Source of the DNA: Methanobacteriota archaeon | GTDB lineage: Archaea > Thermoplasmatota > Poseidoniia > Poseidoniales > Poseidoniaceae | DNA length: 37,168 nt | Assembly (NCBI GenBank): GCA_018701175.1 | Contig: JABIWF010000079.1 | Span: 1 to 37,168, forward strand | Direction of reading: 5' to 3' | Part shown: positions 1 to 7,411 of the stretch, piece by piece | Numbering within the stretch: position 1 is the first letter of the stretch | Layout of the letters: every line of letters starts with the position of its first letter | Notes under the pieces: model-generated | Told to the model about the DNA's origin: nothing | The model's database searches: none | Seen by the model: only the letters and a program-made list of their open reading frames with translations | Program-made: the position numbers and the translations under genes

Positions 1-1032
1 ACAATGGAAGTTCAAACCGTCCGTATGGTTGCTCCTCAACATTTTGAGCAATACTGGCAAGCCGGTGTTTTGGCAAACAAAACGGATTTCGAAATGAATA
101 TTCACGGACCATACTATTCCGAATTACTTGGCAACCGTGTAGAGCGCGGACGTTCGATGACGAAAATTGAAACGACCTTGCAGGCGGCTCGTACCATCAA
201 CGCACGCCACATCACACTCCACGCTGGCCACTACGGTGGCATGCATCCAGGCAGCGCAGCAAACGAACAAGTTGCAAACGTGTTCGCAGGTATCGTAGAC
301 AGAGTTCACGAGATTTGGCATGATGATGAAGATGAATTCCCCGTTTTCCCGTGGATTAAAGACGGAACACCCTCAAAAATTGGCGTAGAAACATCCGGCC
401 GTCAAGAACTCTGGGGAAGTCTCGAAGAAGTCCTCGAAGTCGTCAACCACGTCGAAGGTACCATCCCAGTTCTCAACATCGCTCACATTCACGCTCGCGG
501 TCACGGAAAGATGAGGACATCTGAAGACTACGGCGAATTGTTTGATGAGGTTCGAGAAACAATAGGTACAAAGGAATTCTATTGCCACTTCTCCGGTGTG
601 GAACACCGGTCTGGAAATGCCATGCATTACACGCAAATCAAGAAGTCAGATCTTAACTTTGAACCGCTTGCTGAATTCATCGTAGAGGATGGTGGATGGC
701 TCGACATCACACTGATTTCTGATTCACCGCTCTTGGAGCATGATGCAATGTACATGTTACAAAACATCGAAAAATCACGTCATCGCCAACTCGAACGCAA
801 GGCTCGAGAAGACCGTAGACGGGCACTGTCTGCACAAACCGGCTCCACACCCGTTGCATTGGCTGCTCGCGAACAACAGGCAGAACCTGCCGAAGCAGAG
901 AGCACGGTTGCAGAACCTGAAAAGGCGGAAGAGAAGAAGCCGGCAAAGAAAGCGGCTTCAAAGAAAGCTGCTAAGAAAGAGGAAGAGAATGTTTTCGATC
1001 TTGATGAAGAAGACGATGACGACCTTTTCTGA
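1..1032 (+). CDS. Endonuclease IV-like (AP endonuclease / xylose isomerase-like TIM barrel) protein, 5'-truncated at window edge
   Basis: Reading frame open to the window edge; 'MEVQTVRMV' looks like an internal beta-strand, not a true N-terminus. TIM-barrel motifs: 'NIHGPYYSELLG', 'HITLHAGHYGG', 'KIGVETSGRQELWGSLEEV', 'LNIAHIHARGHG'. Lys/Ala-rich and acidic C-terminal tail. Confidence 0.75.
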   Translation, partial: TMEVQTVRMVAPQHFEQYWQAGVLANKTDFEMNIHGPYYSELLGNRVERGRSMTKIETTLQAARTINARHITLHAGHYGGMHPGSAANEQVANVFAGIVDRVHEIWHDDEDEFPVFPWIKDGTPSKIGVETSGRQELWGSLEEVLEVVNHVEGTIPVLNIAHIHARGHGKMRTSEDYGELFDEVRETIGTKEFYCHFSGVEHRSGNAMHYTQIKKSDLNFEPLAEFIVEDGGWLDITLISDSPLLEHDAMYMLQNIEKSRHRQLERKAREDRRRALSAQTGSTPVALAAREQQAEPAEAESTVAEPEKAEEKKPAKKAASKKAAKKEEENVFDLDEEDDDDLF

Positions 1033-1131
1033 TGCTGTGCAGGACGGTTTTAACATCCGAAACCGCATCATGCGACTGAATTATAGTGGCAACTAAGATA
1101 AGTGAAGGGAGCGGCGTAGAGATTGTTCTCT

Positions 1132-2130
1132 ATGGCACATATTGCGATTTTAGGATTAGGAAATTGGGGGACGGCCATCGCTCGGATGTGGTTGGCTGAT
1201 AACCATCATGTCAAAGGATGGACCATTGAGCAAGAAGTCTACGAATCGATTACGATGGATTCGGTCAACGCCAAATATCTACCCGAACATTCTCTCGAAG
1301 GTTTAGAGGCGACCATGCACATAGAAGAAGCTCTCGAAGGCGTAGAAATCGTCGTGCTTGCAGTTCCATCCTCTGTGATTTTGAAAGTTGTAGACCAAAT
1401 TATTCCACACCTTCGGCCCGGGCATGTTTTACTTGACTTAGCAAAGGGATTGGCACCCGGAAACACGCTCATTTCAGAAGCTATTCAAGAGAAACTCAAT
1501 GCTGCTGGGAAAAACAACACATTGGCCGTTGTCACAGGTCCAACCATCGCTCCTGAAGCTGCCAGTGGTGTCATGACAACTGCACTCGTTGCCAGCGAAG
1601 ATGTATCAGTCGCTCAGCATCTTGCCACAACACTCACCACTCAAACATTCATTCTTCATCCGGCTGCTGACCCTGCAGGTGCAGAACTTTGGGGGGCGTT
1701 CAAAAACGTCGTCGCTCTTGCCTGTGGACTCGTCGATGGACTCAAAAAAGTAGGTTCACTTGGCGGTGATAACCTCAAAGCAGCCATTTTTATGGCTGGA
1801 TTCAAAGAAGGATGTATACTTCTTCCTCAACTCGGAGCGCGTGCTGAAGTTGCTTTTGGACCAGCCGGACTTGGCGATCTTTACGTTACAGCAACCTCAC
1901 CGCACGGCCGAAATCGAACGATGGGCGAAAAACTTGGAACGGGCCTGACCGTCGAAGAAGCCTTGGAAGAAATGCACATGGTCGCTGAAGGTGTTCGAGC
2001 GACTCGAATGTTTGCAGAACGTGCTGAAGATGACGGGATTGATACACCCTTTACCAAAGCGCTCAGCACACTGTTAGACGGCTACATCGACGCAGAAGAA
2101 TGCTGTCGAAGAATGGTCGCACTCGGCTGA
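1132..2130 (+). CDS. gpsA: NAD(P)-dependent glycerol-3-phosphate dehydrogenase
   Basis: N-terminal 'IAILGLGNWGTAIARMWL' Rossmann motif, 'VVTGPTIAPEAASG', 'AELWGAFKNVVALACGLVDGL', 'GPAGLGDLYVTATSPHGRNRTMGEKLG'. ORF opens at 1123; ATG at 1132 (MAHIAIL) is more likely. Confidence 0.92.
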   Translation: MAHIAILGLGNWGTAIARMWLADNHHVKGWTIEQEVYESITMDSVNAKYLPEHSLEGLEATMHIEEALEGVEIVVLAVPSSVILKVVDQIIPHLRPGHVLLDLAKGLAPGNTLISEAIQEKLNAAGKNNTLAVVTGPTIAPEAASGVMTTALVASEDVSVAQHLATTLTTQTFILHPAADPAGAELWGAFKNVVALACGLVDGLKKVGSLGGDNLKAAIFMAGFKEGCILLPQLGARAEVAFGPAGLGDLYVTATSPHGRNRTMGEKLGTGLTVEEALEEMHMVAEGVRATRMFAERAEDDGIDTPFTKALSTLLDGYIDAEECCRRMVALG

Positions 2131-2194
2131 ATGGGTGCTTTTTCACACCGTTTTTATCCGGTGCTGTTTTGAGGGTAGTCGCACTGCGATACTC

Positions 2195-2410
2195 ATGGCC
2201 GAGGAATTAACCGAACTTGAAGCTCGAATCTTTGAGTGGATTCGACAATCAGATTTTGAATCGGTTGCTTGGTCGACTTCCAAAGCTGCAAAGTCATTCA
2301 AAGTTAAAGAAGACGAAGTTTACGAAGCAGTCGCAGCCTTGACTCGTAAAGTTCCTGACAGAATCCAAGTCTTTTACAAAGAAGGTTCGTTGCACATCGC
2401 CGCAGAATAA
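2195..2410 (+). CDS. Small (71 aa) winged-helix-like protein of unknown function
   Basis: ORF 2135-2410 with a more plausible ATG at 2195 (MAEELTELEARIFEWIRQ...). Helix-rich composition compatible with a wHTH; no firm family. Confidence 0.5.
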   Translation: MAEELTELEARIFEWIRQSDFESVAWSTSKAAKSFKVKEDEVYEAVAALTRKVPDRIQVFYKEGSLHIAAE

Positions 2411-3298
2411 TCAAGCCACATCGCCTGATTTACTCCGTCGCTTTTGAGCTTGTATCAACATGTTCAACCACGTCGGTTTGCGAACATCTCCTTCCTCATT
2501 GACAAAGGATCGAACTGCTAACGACAGCAAGTCAATCAGTACAACGACGATGAAGATAAGAATCAACAGTGCGAAGACTTTGTCGTATTGAAGGAACTTT
2601 AGATACGTGTTGATGTAGTAACCAATTCCGCCTGCACCAACGATTCCTATAACGGTCCCGTGGCGTACATTGTACTCAAACATGAACATGATTTGACTGA
2701 GCAAATGGTTGCTGTTCTCGGGTATGACAATGTTGAATACAATACTTGAGCGACTCAAACCCATGGCTCGACCTGCTTCCAGCGGATCGTTTGGCATACC
2801 TTCAAACACTTCATATTGTAATTTACCAAGGTAACCGACCGTGTAGAACGTCATTGCCAATACGCCTGAAAGTGGGCCAAAGCCGATGACAATCACGAAC
2901 AAAATAGCCCAAATTAAACTAGGAAGGCTTCGAACTGCTGAAAGGAATATTCGAACTGGAAGCGAAATATACAGTGGCATCAAGTTTCGTGCAGCCAATG
3001 AAGAAAGGGAAATTGCTCCAACAAAACCGAGAATGGTCGAAACAAAAGCAATTTTTAGCGTTTCCATCATTCCAAGATAGCCAACTGAACAAAAGAATTC
3101 GATATCTTGTTCACACACTGGGTATGAGCGGGCTTCAAGAACCTTCCAATTTGGTGGCCACATGCTTTCTTCAAAGAAAACAACCAGGTTTGACAGGCCA
3201 CCCTCAAGTCGGCCCCAATCGCCTTCAACTAAACCGTCCAGCGTTTGCCACGCCAAGAAGAAAAGGATGAATACGATACCAAACAAACGGTATTTCAT
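2411..3298 (-). CDS. ABC transporter permease, PhnE-like; predicted to serve the adjacent transferrin-like binding protein
   Basis: Multiple TM segments and an EAA-type cytoplasmic loop 'EAGRAMGLSRSSIVFNIVIPE' with 'GIVGAGGIGYYI'. Overlaps the upstream ATPase gene by 4 nt. Confidence 0.88.
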   Translation of the reverse strand: MKYRLFGIVFILFFLAWQTLDGLVEGDWGRLEGGLSNLVVFFEESMWPPNWKVLEARSYPVCEQDIEFFCSVGYLGMMETLKIAFVSTILGFVGAISLSSLAARNLMPLYISLPVRIFLSAVRSLPSLIWAILFVIVIGFGPLSGVLAMTFYTVGYLGKLQYEVFEGMPNDPLEAGRAMGLSRSSIVFNIVIPENSNHLLSQIMFMFEYNVRHGTVIGIVGAGGIGYYINTYLKFLQYDKVFALLILIFIVVVLIDLLSLAVRSFVNEEGDVRKPTWLNMLIQAQKRRSKSGDVA

Positions 3299-4002
3299 TC
3301 CTCTTCCCCCAAATGTTGCTCCCGCCAGCTTGACTCATCTATATCCAGCCATTCTTCCAATGAGTAATCATGTAGATGATTATCCTTAATCAGCCAAATT
3401 CGAGTGGCGAAATCTTTGGCATTGTCTTCATGATGCTCAACCATGATCACTGCAGTTCCTTCCTCAACCAATTCATGAACTGCACTGAGGACAATGTCAA
3501 CGTTGGTTTGGTCAAGTTCGCCTAGGAATTCGTCCGCCAACATAAGCCGTGGACGTTGCGCCAGTGTGCGAGCTGTAGCAACCCTCCGTTGTTGTCCACC
3601 GGACAAGCGTCGAACTGGTTCCGAGGCCTTTTCCTCGATGCCAAGTGTACGAATAGCCTCGAACGTTCTTTCCTTTCGGTCTTTGAACATAGTTCTCGAC
3701 CAACCCACGCTCAAACGCGCCCCAAGAGACACATTGTGAGCGACGGTTGCATGACGAACAAGACCCAATCGTTGAGGGATGTATCCAAGCCCACCGCTTC
3801 GTTTGACTCGAAGGTCAAAGTCGCCATCAAGTGGGCGAACGAGTCCAGCAATGGTTCGAATCAGCGTCGTCTTTCCGATCCCAGAGGGTCCAAGGATAGC
3901 GATGATTTCTCCTTCATGAACATCAAGAGTAATCGGCTTCACCAGAGGCTGGTCATATCCGATGACCAAGCTGTTCAGAGACAGGATTGCATCTTCACTC
4001 AT
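3295..4002 (-). CDS. ABC transporter ATP-binding protein, PhnC-like
   Basis: Walker A 'GPSGIGKTT', signature 'LSGGQQRRVATARTLAQRP', Walker B 'LMLADEFLGELD'. Confidence 0.92.
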   Translation of the reverse strand: MSEDAILSLNSLVIGYDQPLVKPITLDVHEGEIIAILGPSGIGKTTLIRTIAGLVRPLDGDFDLRVKRSGGLGYIPQRLGLVRHATVAHNVSLGARLSVGWSRTMFKDRKERTFEAIRTLGIEEKASEPVRRLSGGQQRRVATARTLAQRPRLMLADEFLGELDQTNVDIVLSAVHELVEEGTAVIMVEHHEDNAKDFATRIWLIKDNHLHDYSLEEWLDIDESSWREQHLGEEE

Positions 4003-4195
4003 AGCATCCCCTCAAACGACCCTATGGCCGGGTCTTTTTGAAACGGTTGGCTATGGCCGTTCAAACATAGGTGTAAAAAACGGATATTACTCTGCATGTG
4101 AACGCCTCAAAGATGCCGACGAAGCAGCCCAAAACGGTTGGGTGAGGCGATTGGGGTGCTCCGCCGACGGTTTCAGTCAAGGAAGACTAACTGAA

Positions 4196-6310
4196 TTATT
4201 CTGTAATCTCATACTTTGAATCAAAGTATGTTGAAATGCCTGGTATGGCACTGATGAGACTGCTGTAGCTGCCGAGGTGTTCTTGCGAATTAACTTCAAC
4301 CAAACCACCTGTGTTCAACACATTCGACAGGATTTGATCGCCACAAGCCGATTGCGGCGAAGTCGAGTCTACTTGGTGAGTTACCATCGAGTAGCATCCG
4401 GTGTAGTTCTGTCCCTGCATAGGGTAATCTTCGACGTACATCTCAGTGTTCAATGCCAACATTGCGTTGAGTATTGCGGTTCGAGTCTGAACATCAAGTG
4501 TAGCTGGGTTGTACATCACTGGGTGAGAAGGTGCAGAACCGTAAGAAGGTAGCAAGATGTATTCAGATTCTGGAAGACACCACTCGGCATTCTCGCTTGC
4601 ATCATCCTTACCGCAGTATGAAGCTACAGTGGAATCCTTTGCAAAGGCGACATCGCCGACTCCTTCTGTCAAGCACTTCACTGCGCCGGAGTAGGAGTAG
4701 TAAGGAGTACCTGATTCTGGAATACTTGCATTTTCGTTGAAGAACGAAGTGATGGTGTCACGTAGTGATTCAATATCATCCTGTGGACCAACGACTGGAG
4801 CATATCCTTGGGAGATAAGGTGGCCCATTGGCAGAAGCATGCCAGCAGATTTGAGCCAACCGGTGTGGCACGAGGTCTTTCCTGCCATCATTGCAAACGG
4901 ATCTGTGGAATCATCGTCGTCCAAGTAGGCGTTCGCAATGTCTGAACCGTTGAGAACGACTGCATGTGCGTCGTAGTGCGTGCGGCCGTCAGATTTGAGG
5001 TCTGCAGCCATAGCCGCAAGGCCGTATTCTTTCCAACCAACCCACGCTGCGCCACCGTCCATGAAAGCGATGTCTGCATTACCAAAGCGAAGTGCTTCAA
5101 TGATGGCGCCTTCAGAAGTGACCGGGTATAGCGTTACTGTCACGCCAGTTTGTTCAGCGATGAAATCTGCTAGAACTTGTGGGTTCTCTGCTGGGTTTTC
5201 GTAATCGTCTTTCATTTCAAAAGCGATTCGAATGTTGGAGATTGTTGGGGTCACTGAATCATTGATTTCGAACTTGGTATCGTAGTATGCAGAAATACCA
5301 GGTACGTCTTCAATCAAGTTTCCATAGGATGCAAGGTGTTCTGTGGCAGTGGTAGCTGAAATTGCAGGTGTATTGAGAACATCACTGAGAATTGATTGAC
5401 CCTCGGTTGAATCCTTCATAGCCACGAGTGCGTTTTGTACGAGCGTCATTGTATCTGCATCGCTGGTTGCCGGGTTGTACATCACTGGGTGAGAAGGCGC
5501 ATTTCCGTACGAAGGCAACAAGATGTAATCGGATTCTGGCAAGCACCATGCTTCATTGGTTGTTGCATCCTCATTACCACAGTAAGAAGCGATGGTCGAA
5601 TCCTTTGCAAAGGCAACATCACCGACACCTTCGGAAAGGCACTTGACTGCACCACTGTAGGAGTAGTATGGAGTTCCGGAGTCTGGTATGCTAGCATCTT
5701 CGTTGAAGAAATTCGTGATGGTCGAGCGCAACGATTCCACATCGTTTGCGTCTCCAATGACGTTCGCATACCCGTTGCCAATAAGGAAGCCCATTGGCAG
5801 GAGCATACCGGCTGATTTGAGCCATCCTGTGTGACACGAAGTCTTTCCAGCCATCAAAGAAAATGGATCGGTGGAAGGGTCATCGTCAAGGTGGGCTGCT
5901 GCAATTTCTGAATCCTTCAAAACGACAGCATGAGCGCTGTAGTAAGTTCGTCCATCGGACTTTTGATCTGCTGCAATTGCATCGAGGCCGTATTGTTGCC
6001 AACCAACCCATGCTGCACCGCCATCCATGAAAGCGATGTCTGCATTTCCAAAGCGAAGAGCTTGTAGAGCAGCACCTTCAGAATCAATAGGATACAATGA
6101 AACATCCATATTGAGTTCTTCACTCATGTAATCTGCTAGACGTTGAGGATTTTCGTCGACGTTTGTGTAATCGTCTTTGATGCTGTATGCAATGACAAAG
6201 TCTTCTAAGTTGCTTTCTTCATTTTCGTCATCGCTACCTAAACAGCCTGCAAGTGATGCTGTGGCAATTAGGAATACAAGTATCGCGGATTTCAGTGTTC
6301 GCGTTTTCAT
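4196..6310 (-). CDS. Lipid-anchored, two-lobed transferrin-like (PhnD-related) ABC substrate-binding protein, predicted Fe(III) binding
   Basis: ORF 4196-6355 (719 aa). Likely true start is MKTRTLKS at 6310, followed by a signal peptide with lipobox 'LAGC'. Two near-identical lobes (about aa 52-366 and 371-719), each with 'FMDGGAAW', 'R-T-Y/H-Y-x-AHAVV', 'GKTSCHTGWLKSAGMLLPMG', 'YYSYSGAVKCLxEGVGDVAFAKDST' and 'APSHPVMYN'. These align with transferrin 'LDAG/LDGG', 'YYAVAVV', '[20 protein letters not shown]', '[22 protein letters not shown]' and 'VPSHTVV' (transferrin sequence recalled from memory). Confidence 0.85.
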   Translation of the reverse strand: MKTRTLKSAILVFLIATASLAGCLGSDDENEESNLEDFVIAYSIKDDYTNVDENPQRLADYMSEELNMDVSLYPIDSEGAALQALRFGNADIAFMDGGAAWVGWQQYGLDAIAADQKSDGRTYYSAHAVVLKDSEIAAAHLDDDPSTDPFSLMAGKTSCHTGWLKSAGMLLPMGFLIGNGYANVIGDANDVESLRSTITNFFNEDASIPDSGTPYYSYSGAVKCLSEGVGDVAFAKDSTIASYCGNEDATTNEAWCLPESDYILLPSYGNAPSHPVMYNPATSDADTMTLVQNALVAMKDSTEGQSILSDVLNTPAISATTATEHLASYGNLIEDVPGISAYYDTKFEINDSVTPTISNIRIAFEMKDDYENPAENPQVLADFIAEQTGVTVTLYPVTSEGAIIEALRFGNADIAFMDGGAAWVGWKEYGLAAMAADLKSDGRTHYDAHAVVLNGSDIANAYLDDDDSTDPFAMMAGKTSCHTGWLKSAGMLLPMGHLISQGYAPVVGPQDDIESLRDTITSFFNENASIPESGTPYYSYSGAVKCLTEGVGDVAFAKDSTVASYCGKDDASENAEWCLPESEYILLPSYGSAPSHPVMYNPATLDVQTRTAILNAMLALNTEMYVEDYPMQGQNYTGCYSMVTHQVDSTSPQSACGDQILSNVLNTGGLVEVNSQEHLGSYSSLISAIPGISTYFDSKYEITE

Positions 6311-6325
6311 GTTATGACCTACCGG

Positions 6326-6341
6326 TTTAGGCCGCCCTAAA
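6326..6341 (-). promoter_or_regulatory. Putative DtxR/IdeR-like metal-regulator operator, copy 1
   Basis: Plus strand TTTAGGCCGCCCTAAA (minus TTTAGGGCGGCCTAAA); perfect inverted repeat TTTAGG-N4-CCTAAA located 16-31 nt upstream of the ATG at 6310. Confidence 0.65.
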
Positions 6342-6350
6342 AACCTGATG

Positions 6351-6358
6351 TACATAAA
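6351..6358 (-). promoter_or_regulatory. Candidate TATA-like box (minus strand TTTATGTA) between the two operators
   Basis: AT-rich element about 40 nt upstream of the ATG at 6310, with operator copies on both sides. Confidence 0.35.
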
Positions 6359-6360
6359 GA

Positions 6361-6376
6361 TTTAGGCCACCCTAAA
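6361..6376 (-). promoter_or_regulatory. Putative DtxR/IdeR-like metal-regulator operator, copy 2
   Basis: Plus strand TTTAGGCCACCCTAAA (minus TTTAGGGTGGCCTAAA); one base different from copy 1, spaced 35 bp start-to-start. Confidence 0.65.
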
Positions 6377-6419
6377 AATTGCCAAGGAGCTTGCAAGTTA
6401 CTGCCAAAGAGGCTACTGC

Positions 6420-7319
6420 TCACGAAGAGAGCCATTCCAATGCGTATGATTCTGCATACCGGTCAGAAGTCAAACCGGGGTGGCCAATTGGCCGTACGAC
6501 AACCAAAATCTCGAGTGTCCCTCCCCAAGAACTGGTTGCAATGCATAGAACTTCTCCGACCTTGAGTCCCTCGTCTGAAGCACCGATAGAAAGACTTCGA
6601 AGTTCATACAATCGAACCAAAACTGATTCGTCAACTCCGGCCGAGGTTGACGAGTAATGGTGTGTATCTTCCGCAAGCATTGGTACAAGCTTCATTTCGT
6701 CAACATCCAATCTGAATCCGGACAATTCTTGATCAAGAATTTCGATGGCTTGGTTGAGGCGCCCCTGCTCCATGTTGAACAGTGAAGCAAGTGTAAATGC
6801 TGAAGATTCTGCCCCCAATGGCCCGTACTGGTATGGCAAACGTAATGTCAAGGATTGAATGATTTCAACCTCGAGGCCGCTGGATTCTGGCAACATCAAC
6901 CATGTGTATTGTTCACCGGATGGATAAAGTGGCGCATTTGGGTTTTCTGTTAACAAAGGAGTGCCCCATTCCGAGGGCGCCACTGGCTTGGAAACTGGTG
7001 AAAAGCCTCCAAGAAACAGCATGACGATAAGACCAACGCAAACGACAACTCTCGGCTTGCGATACGTTTCCCAAGCCAGCCGTCCAGCTGGGCTGAGAAT
7101 GGACAAGAAAAGCATCACTGGGCCTACGATTAAAAATCCACCCGGGAAAATCCAAAGGAGAACAATGAAAGAAATGAGTGCATGAAAACCGTATGGTCCG
7201 TACATGTCCTTCCATTCAGATTCAACTTCAGCAGAAGATTTCCGATGCACTGCATACACATGTACGGCTACAAAGACGATGAGAAAAATCGACGGTATGA
7301 AATCACCAATCATCTTCAA
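6420..7319 (-). CDS. Predicted membrane protein of unknown function (299 aa)
   Basis: Long ORF with about four N-terminal hydrophobic segments and a C-terminal soluble domain; no recognised family. Confidence 0.65.
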   Translation of the reverse strand: MKMIGDFIPSIFLIVFVAVHVYAVHRKSSAEVESEWKDMYGPYGFHALISFIVLLWIFPGGFLIVGPVMLFLSILSPAGRLAWETYRKPRVVVCVGLIVMLFLGGFSPVSKPVAPSEWGTPLLTENPNAPLYPSGEQYTWLMLPESSGLEVEIIQSLTLRLPYQYGPLGAESSAFTLASLFNMEQGRLNQAIEILDQELSGFRLDVDEMKLVPMLAEDTHHYSSTSAGVDESVLVRLYELRSLSIGASDEGLKVGEVLCIATSSWGGTLEILVVVRPIGHPGLTSDRYAESYALEWLSS

Positions 7320-7411
7320 CCCATCAATGGAAAGTACATTCTCAACATGAGTCTTGGGGTTTGAACAGCAACAAACGGTAGATTGTCAAACCTCGACCTC
7401 CACGCCGTGCC

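Noticed and set aside
5482-5781. Minus-strand 99-aa ORF and nearby short ORFs inside the transferrin-like gene
   Set aside because: Overlap the strongly supported gene; their repetition between the two lobes is explained by the internal duplication.
2411-6310. Plain annotation as a phosphonate (PhnCDE) transporter
   Set aside because: The binding protein has transferrin iron-ligand motifs in both lobes and an iron-regulator-like operator; no phosphonate catabolism genes are present in the window.
6311-6355. N-terminal extension MYIRFLGRPKPVGHN of the transferrin-like ORF
   Set aside because: It would be encoded by the operator region and precede the signal peptide; ATG at 6310 gives a standard lipoprotein signal sequence.
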